Positions 9,648-17,708 are shown, counted from the stretch's first letter. The stretch is DNA of 64,000 bases from Chryseobacterium gleum (GCA_945862165.1 CAMAXI010000002.1:1-64000), one strand, 5' to 3'. The notes: generated from the sequence alone by a model not told the origin. Made by a program: numbers and translations.

Positions 9648-9950
9648 ATGGAATTAGAAAACAAAATTGTTGACATGCTAAAAACCATATACGATCCAGA
9701 AATACCGGTAGACGTATATGAATTAGGATTGATTTATGAAGTGAAAATTTCTCCTGAAAACCATGTGGAGATTGACATGACTTTAACTTCTCCAAATTGT
9801 CCTGTGGCAGAAACGATGCCGAAGGAAGTAGAAGACAAAGTGGCATCTGTAGAAGGTGTTGCTTCGTGTAAGGTGAATATTGTATTTGAACCTACTTGGG
9901 ATAAGGATATGATGTCTGAAGAGGCAAAACTAGAATTAGGATTTTTGTAA
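9648..9950 (+). CDS. DUF59/MIP18 family Fe-S assembly protein (SufT-like)
   Basis: The 100-residue product has the DUF59 core: DPEIPVDVYELGLIY near residue 17, then TLTSPNCPVAETMP with the conserved cysteine C51. Proteins of this family (SufT, PaaD, eukaryotic MIP18/CIAO2) help deliver Fe-S clusters to client proteins. In Bacteroidota the gene regularly closes the suf operon, as here. SufT-like function is inferred from family and position. Confidence 0.9.
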   Translation: MELENKIVDMLKTIYDPEIPVDVYELGLIYEVKISPENHVEIDMTLTSPNCPVAETMPKEVEDKVASVEGVASCKVNIVFEPTWDKDMMSEEAKLELGFL

Positions 9951-9969
9951 GTTAATTTTAAAATCAAAC

Positions 9970-10030
9970 TTCTTCGTTGGCTTGCGAATTTCATTCCTCA
10001 TTTACTAGTGTATACTACGGAATAAAATTG
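9970..10030 (+). repeat. Dispersed intergenic repeat, copy 1 (second copy at 25746)
   Basis: The segment starting TTCTTCGTT and running through TTCCTCATTTAC to TACGGAAT matches 25746-25806 over its whole length at roughly three quarters identity. Both copies lie directly after a gene's stop codon. This indicates a dispersed, non-coding element. Confidence 0.65.
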
Positions 10031-10164
10031 TCACCTCCCTTAATCCCTCCTCAAGGAGGGAAACAAATAAAAATATTTCTTTATATTTATTGTAAAAGAG
10101 GTATTAATCACCTCCCTTAATCCCTAATCACTTCGACAAGCACAGTGTAAACTAGGGAGGGAAG
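10031..10164 (+). repeat. Two CACCTCCCTTAATCCCT palindromic elements, one carrying an insertion
   Basis: CACCTCCCTTAATCCCT occurs at 10032 and again near 10109. The first copy closes at once into AGGAGGGAAA. The second closes into AGGGAGGGAAG only after a 27-nt segment reading CACTTCGACAAGCACAGTGT, itself bordered by CACT/AGTG. The block fills the space between the suf operon and fabF. Confidence 0.6.
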
Positions 10165-10180
10165 TTAAAAACAAAGTACT

Positions 10181-11425
10181 ATGAGAAGAGTTGTAATCAC
10201 AGGAATGGGTGCATTGACACCAATTGGAAATTCTGTAGAAGAATACTGGACGAATCTAAAAAATGGGGTGAGTGGCGCTGGTCCAATTACCAAATTTGAC
10301 ACCGAAAAATATAAAACGACATTCGCTTGTGAATTAAAGGGATACGATGCAAAAGCACACTTTGATGTAAAGGAAATTCGCAAATACGATCCATTTACAC
10401 AATATGCTTTGGTTTCCGTAGATGAAGCGGTAAAACAAGCAAACCTAGATTTCACGACTTTAAACTGCAACCGTATTGGGGTAATTTGGGGTTCCGGAAA
10501 TGGTGGGATACAAACCTTCCAAGACCAAATGATGGAATTTTGTCTGGGAGATGGTACTCCACGATTTACACCTTTCTTTATTCCAAGAATATTGGTAGAT
10601 ATTGCCTCTGGAGTTATTTCGATTAAATATGGATTGCGTGGAGTAAATTATTGTCCTGTTTCGGCATGTGCCACGTCCAATACCGCATTGATTGACGCGT
10701 TCAACTACATTCGTTGGAACAAGGCAGACATCATTATTTCCGGTGGTTCGGAAGCAGCGATTAACCAAGCTGCGATAGGTGGATTCTCTTCTGCGCAAGC
10801 ATTATCGAAACGCAACGACGACTATAGCACTGCATCGAGACCATTTGACGTACACCGTGATGGATTTGTGATGGGTGAAGGTGCAGGAGCGATCATCCTA
10901 GAAGAATACGAGCATGCAGTAAAACGTGGGGCTACCATTCTAGGTGAAGTTGTCGGTGGTGGAATGGCTGCAGATGCTTACCATTTAACTGGTACACATC
11001 CAGAAGGAGAAGGCGCAGTACTTGGAATGGAGTTGGCGTTGGAAGAAGCGGAAATTACACCAGCAGATATCGACTATATCAACATGCACGCTACCTCTAC
11101 CCCACAAGGAGACGTGAGTGAATTAATTGCTGCGAAACGTGTGTTTGGTGAACGTAAATCTTTAAGTATCTCTGGAACAAAATCGATGACTGGTCACTTG
11201 TTGGGTGCTGCAGGAGCGATTGAAGCCATTGCGTGTATCAAAGCCTTACAAGACGACATGGTTCCACCAACCATCAATACAACAGAAATTGAACCAGACT
11301 TTAAAAATTTATTCCATTTTCCATTGGCGAAAGCGGAACCAAAAAAATTAACGTACGCGATGAGTAATACCTTTGGATTTGGAGGACATATTGCTTCGGT
11401 GATTTTCAAGAAGTTTGAAAAATAG
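10181..11425 (+). CDS. fabF: Beta-ketoacyl-ACP synthase II
   Basis: The 414-residue condensing enzyme of fatty-acid elongation carries the full Cys-His-His triad: C163 in SACATSN, H303 in HATSTPQGD and H339 in SMTGHLLGAAG. These positions are canonical for FabF. It uses malonyl-ACP to extend acyl-ACP in the cytoplasm. No acpP gene precedes it, and it appears to be a single-gene unit bounded by repeats upstream and a terminator downstream. Confidence 0.95.
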   Translation: MRRVVITGMGALTPIGNSVEEYWTNLKNGVSGAGPITKFDTEKYKTTFACELKGYDAKAHFDVKEIRKYDPFTQYALVSVDEAVKQANLDFTTLNCNRIGVIWGSGNGGIQTFQDQMMEFCLGDGTPRFTPFFIPRILVDIASGVISIKYGLRGVNYCPVSACATSNTALIDAFNYIRWNKADIIISGGSEAAINQAAIGGFSSAQALSKRNDDYSTASRPFDVHRDGFVMGEGAGAIILEEYEHAVKRGATILGEVVGGGMAADAYHLTGTHPEGEGAVLGMELALEEAEITPADIDYINMHATSTPQGDVSELIAAKRVFGERKSLSISGTKSMTGHLLGAAGAIEAIACIKALQDDMVPPTINTTEIEPDFKNLFHFPLAKAEPKKLTYAMSNTFGFGGHIASVIFKKFEK

Positions 11426-11446
11426 GACAATATAAAAATGATACTT

Positions 11447-11477
11447 AAAGCCTTACAGCGATGTAGGGCTTTTTTTG
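11447..11477 (+). terminator. Rho-independent terminator of fabF
   Basis: AAAGCCTTAC and GTAGGGCTTT pair over 10 bp with one T.G wobble around a 6-nt loop, followed by a seven-T run. It lies 22 nt after the fabF stop. Confidence 0.85.
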
Positions 11478-11530
11478 TTATAGAGAAATTATTAAAAAAA
11501 TTGTACATTTGTGAACCTCATTCTATGGCA

Positions 11531-11722
11531 GTTATCCAACAATAGGTAGTTGAATAACCTAATATTTATGGGGAGTATATATAAGTTGTGCCCCATTAAA
11601 AGAAAAAGCCAACGCATAAAGCAAAGAGTGCTAACACACACATTGCTTTTTTGCCAACGCTCAGACGGGATAACGAGTAGAAAAAACTAAATTAACCGAC
11701 AGAAAAGAAAGACATAGAGTAA
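11531..11722 (+). other. Left border of accessory island: hairpins and cassette-like repeats
   Basis: This stretch has no gene. It holds a 10-bp hairpin with one mismatch (GTTATCCAAC at 11531 and GTTGAATAAC to 11558). An ATGGGG/CCCCAT hairpin lies at 11568-11596. A segment at 11608-11680 contains CACACACATTGC (11635-11646) and GCCAACGC. The last two words recur after the restriction-modification gene near 15455 and 15523. It looks like a border of a mobile or cassette-type unit. Confidence 0.5.
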
Positions 11723-13450
11723 ATGCAGATAAACAGACTGAACCCAAGAAAGGCATTAAACAAAGCCTTTTTGAAAGTAAAACCCAACAGGACAGAAATA
11801 GAAGGTTTCAAGGCCAATCTTATCCAACTTCTCGACAGGTCAAATGACACCGAATCCGAAGAGTTTCATAAAAACCTTGTCATTGACTTTCTCAAAAAGA
11901 CCTATTACGACCCAAGCCATTTCATCAACACGAAAGGAAAAAATGACCTTGTAATCCATAACGGAGATAAAGCAAAAAGTACAGTCGGAGTAATCATAGA
12001 AGCTAAAAAGCCGACTAACAAAAGCGAAATGGTCACGCCTGACAAACTGAACGCAAAAGCTTTACAGGAATTGGTGCTTTACTACCTCAGAGAAAGAATC
12101 ACACAAAACAATCTTGAAGCCAAGCATCTGATTATAACAAATATCAATGAATGGTTCATTTTTGACGCTACCACTTTCGATAGGCTTTTTGCTCAGAACA
12201 AGAAACTAGTAAAACAATTCAATGACTTTGAAGGCGGCCGATTGGCGGACACCAAAACCGACTTTTTCTACAAGCAAATTGCCGAGCCGTTTATTGCTGA
12301 CATTAAGGGTGAAATTGAGTTTACCTATTTCAATATTCAGGATTATCAAAAACCACTTCGAAATGATGACAAAGCAGACGACAATAAACTTATTGCGCTT
12401 TTTAAGCTACTATCTCCTGAACATCTTTTAAAACTTCCTTTCACCAATGACAGCAACAGTCTTGATAAAAGGTTTTATAGTGAGTTGCTCCATATCATTG
12501 GCTTAACTGAAACCAAAGAAGGAAGCAAAAAACTAATTGAGCGAAACAAAGCAGGAGAGAGACACACGGGCTCAATACTTGAAGATGCGATTATTCAGCT
12601 TGACAGTTTGGATAAAATCAGCCGATTGGAACGACCAAGCCAATTTGGAAGCACACAACAAGAAAAGCTTTTCAATGTAGGTCTTGAATTATCCATCACG
12701 TGGATTAACAGAATACTGTTCCTGAAATTGTTGGAATCTCAGCTCATCACCTACCACAAAGGGGATAAATCCTATTCGTTTCTCAACCTTGATAAGATTA
12801 AAAACTATGACGACCTGAACAGCTTGTTTTTTCAAGTATTGGCTCGGAAATATGACGAGAGAAATGAAGATGTAATCAAAATATTTGAGAAAGTCCCATA
12901 TCTAAACTCTTCTCTATTTGAGCCTACCGACATTGAGCAGGATACGCTTTTTATCAGCAACCTGAGAGATGATAAAACGATCCCTATTATTTCGTCTACA
13001 GTACTAAAGAATGAACAAGGAAAGAAAAGAACGGGGAATCTGACTACTATTCAATATCTGTTTGAGTTTCTAAACGCTTATGATTTCAGTAGCGAAGGAT
13101 CAGAAGAAATTCAAGAAGAAAACAAATCGCTCATCAACGCTTCTGTTCTCGGATTGATATTCGAGAAAATAAACGGTTACAAAGACGGTTCATTTTTCAC
13201 GCCAGGTTTCATCACCATGTACATGTGCCGTGAAACCATTCGCAAAGCAGTTGTTCAGAAATTCAACGAAATAAAAAATTGGCAGTGCAAAGACCTTGAA
13301 GACTTATACGACAAAATAGAAGACCGAAAAGAAGACCGAAAAGAAGCCAATGAAATTGTAAACAATCTGAAAATTTGTGATCCTGCCGTTGGTTCAGGTC
13401 ATTTCTTGGTTTCTGCACTCAATGAAATGATTGCGGTAAAAACGATTTGA
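11723..13450 (+). CDS. Type IIG (Eco57I-like) restriction-modification enzyme, 5' part before frameshift
   Basis: This 575-codon frame encodes the N-terminal half of a fused endonuclease-methyltransferase. A PD-(D/E)XK nuclease-like motif is visible as D75 (KNDLVI) and E93-A-K95 (VIIEAKKP). The frame ends just after the N6-adenine methyltransferase motif I, DPAVGSGHFL (553-562). It then reads AVKTI-stop at 13448. Adding one A to the AAAAA run just before would read AVKNDLKILQD and continue into the next frame, so this is one gene with a single-base deletion or sequencing error. Such enzymes methylate and cut foreign DNA with one polypeptide. Confidence 0.85.
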   Translation: MQINRLNPRKALNKAFLKVKPNRTEIEGFKANLIQLLDRSNDTESEEFHKNLVIDFLKKTYYDPSHFINTKGKNDLVIHNGDKAKSTVGVIIEAKKPTNKSEMVTPDKLNAKALQELVLYYLRERITQNNLEAKHLIITNINEWFIFDATTFDRLFAQNKKLVKQFNDFEGGRLADTKTDFFYKQIAEPFIADIKGEIEFTYFNIQDYQKPLRNDDKADDNKLIALFKLLSPEHLLKLPFTNDSNSLDKRFYSELLHIIGLTETKEGSKKLIERNKAGERHTGSILEDAIIQLDSLDKISRLERPSQFGSTQQEKLFNVGLELSITWINRILFLKLLESQLITYHKGDKSYSFLNLDKIKNYDDLNSLFFQVLARKYDERNEDVIKIFEKVPYLNSSLFEPTDIEQDTLFISNLRDDKTIPIISSTVLKNEQGKKRTGNLTTIQYLFEFLNAYDFSSEGSEEIQEENKSLINASVLGLIFEKINGYKDGSFFTPGFITMYMCRETIRKAVVQKFNEIKNWQCKDLEDLYDKIEDRKEDRKEANEIVNNLKICDPAVGSGHFLVSALNEMIAVKTI

Positions 13451-15438
13451 AAATACTTCAAGACCGAGATGGAAAACGTCTAAAAGAATATGAAATTGAA
13501 GTAGTTAATGATGAACTCATTGTAACTGACGAAGAAGGAGAACTTTTCGACTACAACCCGAACAGGAAAGAAAGTCAGCGTATTCAAGAAACACTCTTTC
13601 ACGAAAAACAAACCATCATTGAAAACTGCCTTTTCGGTGTGGACATCAACCCGAACTCAGTAAAAATTTGCCGTTTGCGTTTATGGATTGAGCTTTTGAA
13701 AAACGCTTATTATAAAAATGCAACTGAACTCGAAACACTGCCTAACATTGACATAAACATCAAGTGCGGTAATTCTTTAGTAAGCCGTTTTGACATTGAT
13801 GCCGACCTTAAACAAGCCTTAAAGAAAAGTAAGTGGTCCATTGATAGTTACCGAGTTGCCGTTGACACTTATCGAAATGCTCAAAACAAAGAACAGAAAA
13901 GAGAAATGGAGCGTTTGATTGCCGACATCAAGTCAGATTTCAGGAGCGAAATATCGCAACGTGACCCTAAAGTCAAAAAAATTCAAAAGCTTTCTTACGA
14001 GTTAAATCTTTTAATAGGGGAGCAACTTTTTGAAATGAGTAAAAAAGAAAAAGTAGCGTGGAACGAGAAAGTGAAGAAGCTTACCGAATACACTACAAAA
14101 TTAGAATCTGAAATTAAAGAAATTAAGGCCAACAAGATATTTGAAAATGCCTTTGAATGGCGATTTGAGTTTCCAGAGGTATTGAATGATGTTGGGGATT
14201 TTGTCGGTTTTGATGTGGTGATTGGAAACCCTCCCTATTTAAGTTATTATTCAAGGCAATCTAAACAAGATGTTGATTCTGAAAAATTAATCAAGACACT
14301 CGTAAAACAGTACTCATTTATAAACAACAAATCAAAACTAGGTAGATATAACTCCTTAATGTTCTTCCTTGAAAAAAGCTTAGAAATAAGTAAAAAAGAT
14401 GGAATTTCAACTTTTATAGTTGACACTAACATACACTCGAATCCATCAGAAGATATCAGAAAATATATGCTTCAAAAATCAAGTTTTATTGAAGTCATAA
14501 ATGATTTGAGTGTTTTCGAAGGTGTAGCTAGTTCACAAGTTATACTGAGCTATTACAATAATAGCTTAATAGATAATTCAACTGCAATAAAAAAGTTTAT
14601 CAATGGAGATTTCAAAATCATATCTGAAATATCTCAAGATATGTTAATCGAGAGTAACATACTCAAATTTGATGACAACCCTTTAACTCAGTCAATACTT
14701 AACAAAGTGAATTCCCATTCAAAATTATGTGAACTTATACCTAAAGCTCATATCAGAACGTGTATTAACTTCGGTGGTAAAAGCAATTTATTCATTCGAG
14801 ACAATATGATTTCTACAATTGACTTACCATTAATTGAAGGTAGCTCAGGAGTTTACAAATCATACTGTAACGTTTATTTCGAGAGATATGTACGTTATGA
14901 TACAAACCTCAGAGATGAACTAAATGCGGGTTTCAAAGAGGAAGCGCAAAAAAATGGTTTAAGAACACCTAAAGTAATCGGGTTAGGAAATTTAGAGCAT
15001 TTTAAATCTCCTAAGATTTTCGTACGTCAATCTGATTCTAAAATAACCGCTACATTCACGGATATTGAGTGTTGCGGTGACTACTCATTATTTATAATCA
15101 CATCTGATAATTTAGAATTGCATAATGATGTCATTCATCTATTTTATGTGCTCGCTATTCTAAACTCAAGGCTTATTACGTTTTATTCAATAAAGAAGGA
15201 TTTAATAAAAAATCTAAACACTGGTACTCCTCAACTTCGACTAAAAGATCTAAGAGATATACCTTGTCCAAAAATTGAAATGAAAGACCAAGAAAGGATT
15301 GTGTCGATTGTTTTAGAGCTGATTAAGGGAACATTAAATGAAGATCAAGCGAATAGATTAAAAAGCAAAATAGATAAACAAGTATATGAGCTGTTTGGAT
15401 TAAATAATGAAGAAATTGAGTTCATTGAAAACGAATAG
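13447..15438 (+). CDS. Type IIG (Eco57I-like) restriction-modification enzyme, 3' part after frameshift
   Basis: The frame starts inside the overlap with the 5' part (only a TTG codon at 13447) and runs 663 codons. It carries the remainder of the adenine methyltransferase: a VDINPNSVKICRLRLWIELL segment and the catalytic motif NPPY at 261-264 (VIGNPPYLSYY). A long target-recognition region and a C-terminal TaqI-like specificity segment follow (GTPQLRLKDLRDIPCP). It has no credible start signal of its own. Unless the frameshift is an assembly error or is bypassed, the enzyme is split between motif I and motif IV and probably inactive. Confidence 0.85.
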   Translation: MKILQDRDGKRLKEYEIEVVNDELIVTDEEGELFDYNPNRKESQRIQETLFHEKQTIIENCLFGVDINPNSVKICRLRLWIELLKNAYYKNATELETLPNIDINIKCGNSLVSRFDIDADLKQALKKSKWSIDSYRVAVDTYRNAQNKEQKREMERLIADIKSDFRSEISQRDPKVKKIQKLSYELNLLIGEQLFEMSKKEKVAWNEKVKKLTEYTTKLESEIKEIKANKIFENAFEWRFEFPEVLNDVGDFVGFDVVIGNPPYLSYYSRQSKQDVDSEKLIKTLVKQYSFINNKSKLGRYNSLMFFLEKSLEISKKDGISTFIVDTNIHSNPSEDIRKYMLQKSSFIEVINDLSVFEGVASSQVILSYYNNSLIDNSTAIKKFINGDFKIISEISQDMLIESNILKFDDNPLTQSILNKVNSHSKLCELIPKAHIRTCINFGGKSNLFIRDNMISTIDLPLIEGSSGVYKSYCNVYFERYVRYDTNLRDELNAGFKEEAQKNGLRTPKVIGLGNLEHFKSPKIFVRQSDSKITATFTDIECCGDYSLFIITSDNLELHNDVIHLFYVLAILNSRLITFYSIKKDLIKNLNTGTPQLRLKDLRDIPCPKIEMKDQERIVSIVLELIKGTLNEDQANRLKSKIDKQVYELFGLNNEEIEFIENE

Positions 15439-15451
15439 TCCAACTATCCGA

Positions 15452-15616
15452 AGCCACACACATTGCCAATCAACTCAAGGCGCAAGCGCAAACCAAAGCT
15501 TATCAAAGAGTGTGTCTGAGCCAACGCACGGACGAAAAAGAAAAATAAAAACGGAGCACAACAACACCTATACGCAATACCCTTCGGGATACTGCGCATA
15601 GCCTGAACGTTATAGG
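15452..15616 (+). other. Cassette-border-like segment with attC-like hairpin after the RM gene
   Basis: There is no gene in 15439-15689. CACACACATTGC (15455-15466) and GCCAACGC (about 15523) repeat words found before the RM gene. TATACGCAATACCC (15569-15582) and GGATACTGCGCATA (15587-15600) form 14-bp arms around TTCG. The three mismatched positions become T.G wobbles on the bottom strand, which therefore pairs fully. AACGTTA follows at 15606-15612. Bottom-strand hairpins ending in AACGTTA are a feature of integron attC sites, but the consensus GTTRRRY is not met exactly. Confidence 0.45.
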
Positions 15617-15653
15617 ATAGCATCCCATACCCGAAAAAATAAATCCAAATAGA

Positions 15654-15685
15654 TTTTGTTTTTAGTAACTTTTAAGTTACATTTG
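15654..15685 (+). promoter_or_regulatory. higBA promoter with operator in the spacer
   Basis: TTTTG (15654-15658), a 19-nt spacer and TACATTTG (15678-15685) form a near-perfect Bacteroidota promoter ending 4 nt before the toxin start. GTAACTTTTAAGTTAC (15665-15680), with 7-nt arms and a 2-nt centre, sits in the spacer and touches the -7 element. It is the expected position for binding by the HigA-type antitoxin. Confidence 0.7.
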
Positions 15686-15689
15686 AGTA

Positions 15690-16043
15690 ATGAATGTAAG
15701 AGAAGTTATTGCATATAAAAATTATTTTGAAGACTTTCTAAAAGATCAACCCAAAAAAGTTCAGGATAAAATCTTTAAAATAATTGAAGCCATAGAAACG
15801 CTAGAAAGAGTCCCTTCCAACTATCTAAAACATATGGTAGGTTCAAAAGGACTTTATGAAGCTAGAATAAAACTTGGCTCAAATATTTGGCGCGTTTTTT
15901 GCTTTTTTGATAATGATAAATTGGTAATTCTACTCAATGGTTTTCAGAAAAAGACACAAAAAACTCCAAAAAACGAACTTGCACTTGCATTAAATTTGAT
16001 GGTTAATTATTACGCAGATAAAAACAATAAAAATGGAAACTAA
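15690..16043 (+). CDS. higB: RelE/HigB-type toxin (Gp49 family)
   Basis: The 117-residue product matches the phage-derived Gp49-like/HigB toxins: a helical N-terminus (FEDFLKDQPKKVQDKIFKII), then SKGLYEARIKLGSNIWRVFCFFD, LVILLNGFQKKTQKTP and a Lys/Glu-rich tail. These toxins are ribosome-dependent mRNA interferases. The next gene, an XRE antitoxin, starts 11 nt before this one ends. Toxin-first order is the HigBA arrangement. It begins 4 nt after its -7 element, so the transcript is nearly leaderless. Confidence 0.88.
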   Translation: MNVREVIAYKNYFEDFLKDQPKKVQDKIFKIIEAIETLERVPSNYLKHMVGSKGLYEARIKLGSNIWRVFCFFDNDKLVILLNGFQKKTQKTPKNELALALNLMVNYYADKNNKNGN

Positions 16044-16323
16044 AAGCTGGAAAGAAATTAAAGACACTGTATATGGTACTAAAGGTACAGCTAGACGTGA
16101 CGAACTTGAAAGAGATTTTGAGGGTTTCAAAATTGGATTGTTATTAAAAAAAGCTAGAGAAGATAAACATTTAACTCAAACTCAACTCGGAGAACTTGTG
16201 GACAAAAAACGTGAGTATATCTCTAGAATTGAAAACAATGGAAGTAATTTGACTTTAAAAACTTTGTTTGAAATTGTTGAAAAAGGTTTGGGTGGTAAAA
16301 TCAATATTCAAATTGAGATTTAA
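16033..16323 (+). CDS. higA: HigA-type antitoxin (XRE family helix-turn-helix)
   Basis: The 96-residue product has a Cro/CI-type HTH in residues about 35-85 (LLLKKAREDKHLTQTQLGEL, then KKREYISRIENNGSNLTLKTL). Antitoxins of this type neutralise the HigB toxin and repress the shared promoter. The ATG overlaps the end of the toxin gene by 11 nt, giving translational coupling. The palindrome at 15665-15680 is the likely target. Confidence 0.88.
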   Translation: METKSWKEIKDTVYGTKGTARRDELERDFEGFKIGLLLKKAREDKHLTQTQLGELVDKKREYISRIENNGSNLTLKTLFEIVEKGLGGKINIQIEI

Positions 16324-16459
16324 TTCTTACTTATAAAAAACCTCGCTTCGGGTTTGGTTATTTTGCCTCGGCATCGCACATCGCTAAAGGTGCAAAACGT
16401 TAGAGCGACATAGAGACTACCGAAAGACAGAAATAATTTGATATTCTAAACAAATAATT
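16324..16459 (+). other. Non-coding stretch with hairpin and AACGTTA after the toxin-antitoxin pair
   Basis: AAACC-TCGCTTCG-GGTTT just after the higA stop could act as a weak terminator. AACGTTA occurs at 16396-16402, 790 nt after the same word at 15606. The toxin-antitoxin pair with its promoter thus lies exactly between two AACGTTA words, as in an integron cassette. Confidence 0.4.
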
Positions 16460-16654
16460 ATGAAAACATTAAAATGCGATTTGTGTGATACAACATTCCA
16501 TGGCGAAACATTTGAACAATGGATGCAAAATCTTATGCCTCACTACATGCAAGAGCACGCTGACATTATGAACGATCCAAATAAAACAAAAGAAGACCAA
16601 CAAAAGTGGATGATTGATAATAAGACACGATTCGAAAAGACCTTAAACAGCTAG
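16460..16654 (+). CDS. Small zinc-finger-like protein
   Basis: The 64-residue product has C6-x2-C9 near the N-terminus (LKCDLCDTTFHGETFEQW), then H28 and H33 (PHYMQEHADIM). This could bind zinc in a C2H2-like way. It recalls small DUF1059-type proteins, but family membership is not certain. It lies between the last AACGTTA word and the SOUL gene and could be the final unit of the accessory stretch. Function unknown. Confidence 0.7.
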   Translation: MKTLKCDLCDTTFHGETFEQWMQNLMPHYMQEHADIMNDPNKTKEDQQKWMIDNKTRFEKTLNS

Positions 16655-16725
16655 CTTAAAACTTTTATAAATCATTAATATTGTAAACATTAAATAAAAA
16701 TGGCAAGTATCAACCCCCTCATACA

Positions 16726-17310
16726 ATGAAACTCCTGAGCATCTTACTTATCGTAATCGTAGTGGTATTTGTGGCCATCCAACTTTTCTTTATTTTCGGA
16801 CAAAGAAATATTGAAACGTACCCATACGTAGTCAAAAAAAAATACGACCGATTTGAAATAAGAAGTTATGAAGCGACCTTATTTACCTCGGTAAAACTCT
16901 CCAAAAAAGGATACAAAAATGCTTCCAGTCAGGGTTTCTCGATTTTAGCTGGATATATTTTTGGAAACAATGAACGCAATGAAAAAATTTCGATGACCTC
17001 CCCGGTATCGATGTCCTTGGAGGATACGATGACGATGATGTTTATGGTTCCAAAGAAATTATCGAAGGAAACACTTCCTAAACCTGGACAATCAGCTATC
17101 GAATTTAAGGAAGAACCTGCCAAAAAACTTGCTGCAATTCGCTTTAGCGGTTGGGCCAATGACGCGAAATTGAAGCAGTATAAACAGGATTTAAAAGCAG
17201 CTTTAGACGCGGAAGGCATCAAGTATACCGACAAATTTTATTTTTTCGGGTATAATGCACCCTATGAAGTGTTTAATCGGAAAAATGAAGTGTTAGTGGA
17301 ATTGGAATAG
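16726..17310 (+). CDS. SOUL family heme-binding protein
   Basis: The 194-residue product starts with a membrane anchor (about 3-25). A SOUL/HBP domain follows, with FEIRSYEATLFTSV, the KISMTSPVSM motif, FMVPKK, and a C-terminal YNAPYEVFNRKNEVLVEL. SOUL proteins bind heme or porphyrins; the bacterial role is unclear. A nine-codon frame (16700-16729) ends in the ATGA that opens this gene, so translation could be coupled. Confidence 0.88.
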   Translation: MKLLSILLIVIVVVFVAIQLFFIFGQRNIETYPYVVKKKYDRFEIRSYEATLFTSVKLSKKGYKNASSQGFSILAGYIFGNNERNEKISMTSPVSMSLEDTMTMMFMVPKKLSKETLPKPGQSAIEFKEEPAKKLAAIRFSGWANDAKLKQYKQDLKAALDAEGIKYTDKFYFFGYNAPYEVFNRKNEVLVELE

Positions 17311-17415
17311 TAAATTCATTCCTCTTTCAAATACACTAAACCTACTACTATAAACAGGTATATATAATCTTTCAAAAAACACCTGAATATCTATTTTATA
17401 CAGGTAGATTGCTGT

Positions 17416-17441
17416 AATTTGGTTAAGAAATTAACCTAATT
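17416..17441 (+). promoter_or_regulatory. Strong dyad before the truncated TetR-like gene, probable operator
   Basis: AATTTGGTTAA and TTAACCTAATT form 11-nt arms with one mismatch around GAAA, ending 9 nt before the ATG at 17451. TetR-family regulators often bind such dyads next to their own genes. Confidence 0.5.
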
Positions 17442-17450
17442 TAATTGCAT

Positions 17451-17708
17451 ATGTCTACTGCTACTGAAATCGTGGAGGAATTAAAATTTCCAACGGAAGT
17501 GCAACTTCTAACTTTCTACGTGGAAGATGTTATGGAAGCAGAATCTACCGATAACATCTACAAATTCTGTATAAAACATAGCGTACAAGAAACAGATTTT
17601 TATGCCCATTTTTCGTCGATGTTGCAACTAAAACAACAAACTTGGATTACACACACTTTTACACGATTTAAAAGCGGAGATTATAACCAAAAATCATATG
17701 CATTATAG
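17451..17708 (+). CDS. Short TetR/COQ9-like N-terminal domain protein, apparently truncated
   Basis: The 85-residue product resembles the DNA-binding N-terminus of Bacteroidota TetR-like regulators (IYKFCIKHSVQETDFYAHFSS is the HTH-turn segment). It lacks the long helical ligand domain, full proteins being about 200 residues. The frame runs into the 3' end of the convergent oxyR gene, overlapping it by 6 nt, so nothing of the lost part remains. An upstream TTG at 17445 is less likely as start. It may be a gene remnant or a stand-alone small regulator. Confidence 0.6.
   Translation: MSTATEIVEELKFPTEVQLLTFYVEDVMEAESTDNIYKFCIKHSVQETDFYAHFSSMLQLKQQTWITHTFTRFKSGDYNQKSYAL

Noticed and set aside
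13447-13500. Second RM frame as an independent gene starting at TTG
   Set aside because: The preceding frame ends 1 nt later, and adding one A reunites a continuous family sequence; no start signal is seen.
11723-15438. BREX PglX methyltransferase as identity of the RM gene
   Set aside because: No other BREX genes (brxA/B/C/L, pglZ) are nearby, and an N-terminal PD-(D/E)XK motif is present, pointing to type IIG.
15407-15601. Small basic protein downstream of the RM gene
   Set aside because: The frame overlaps the RM end and the cassette-like border and is rich in border words; no family or start signal.
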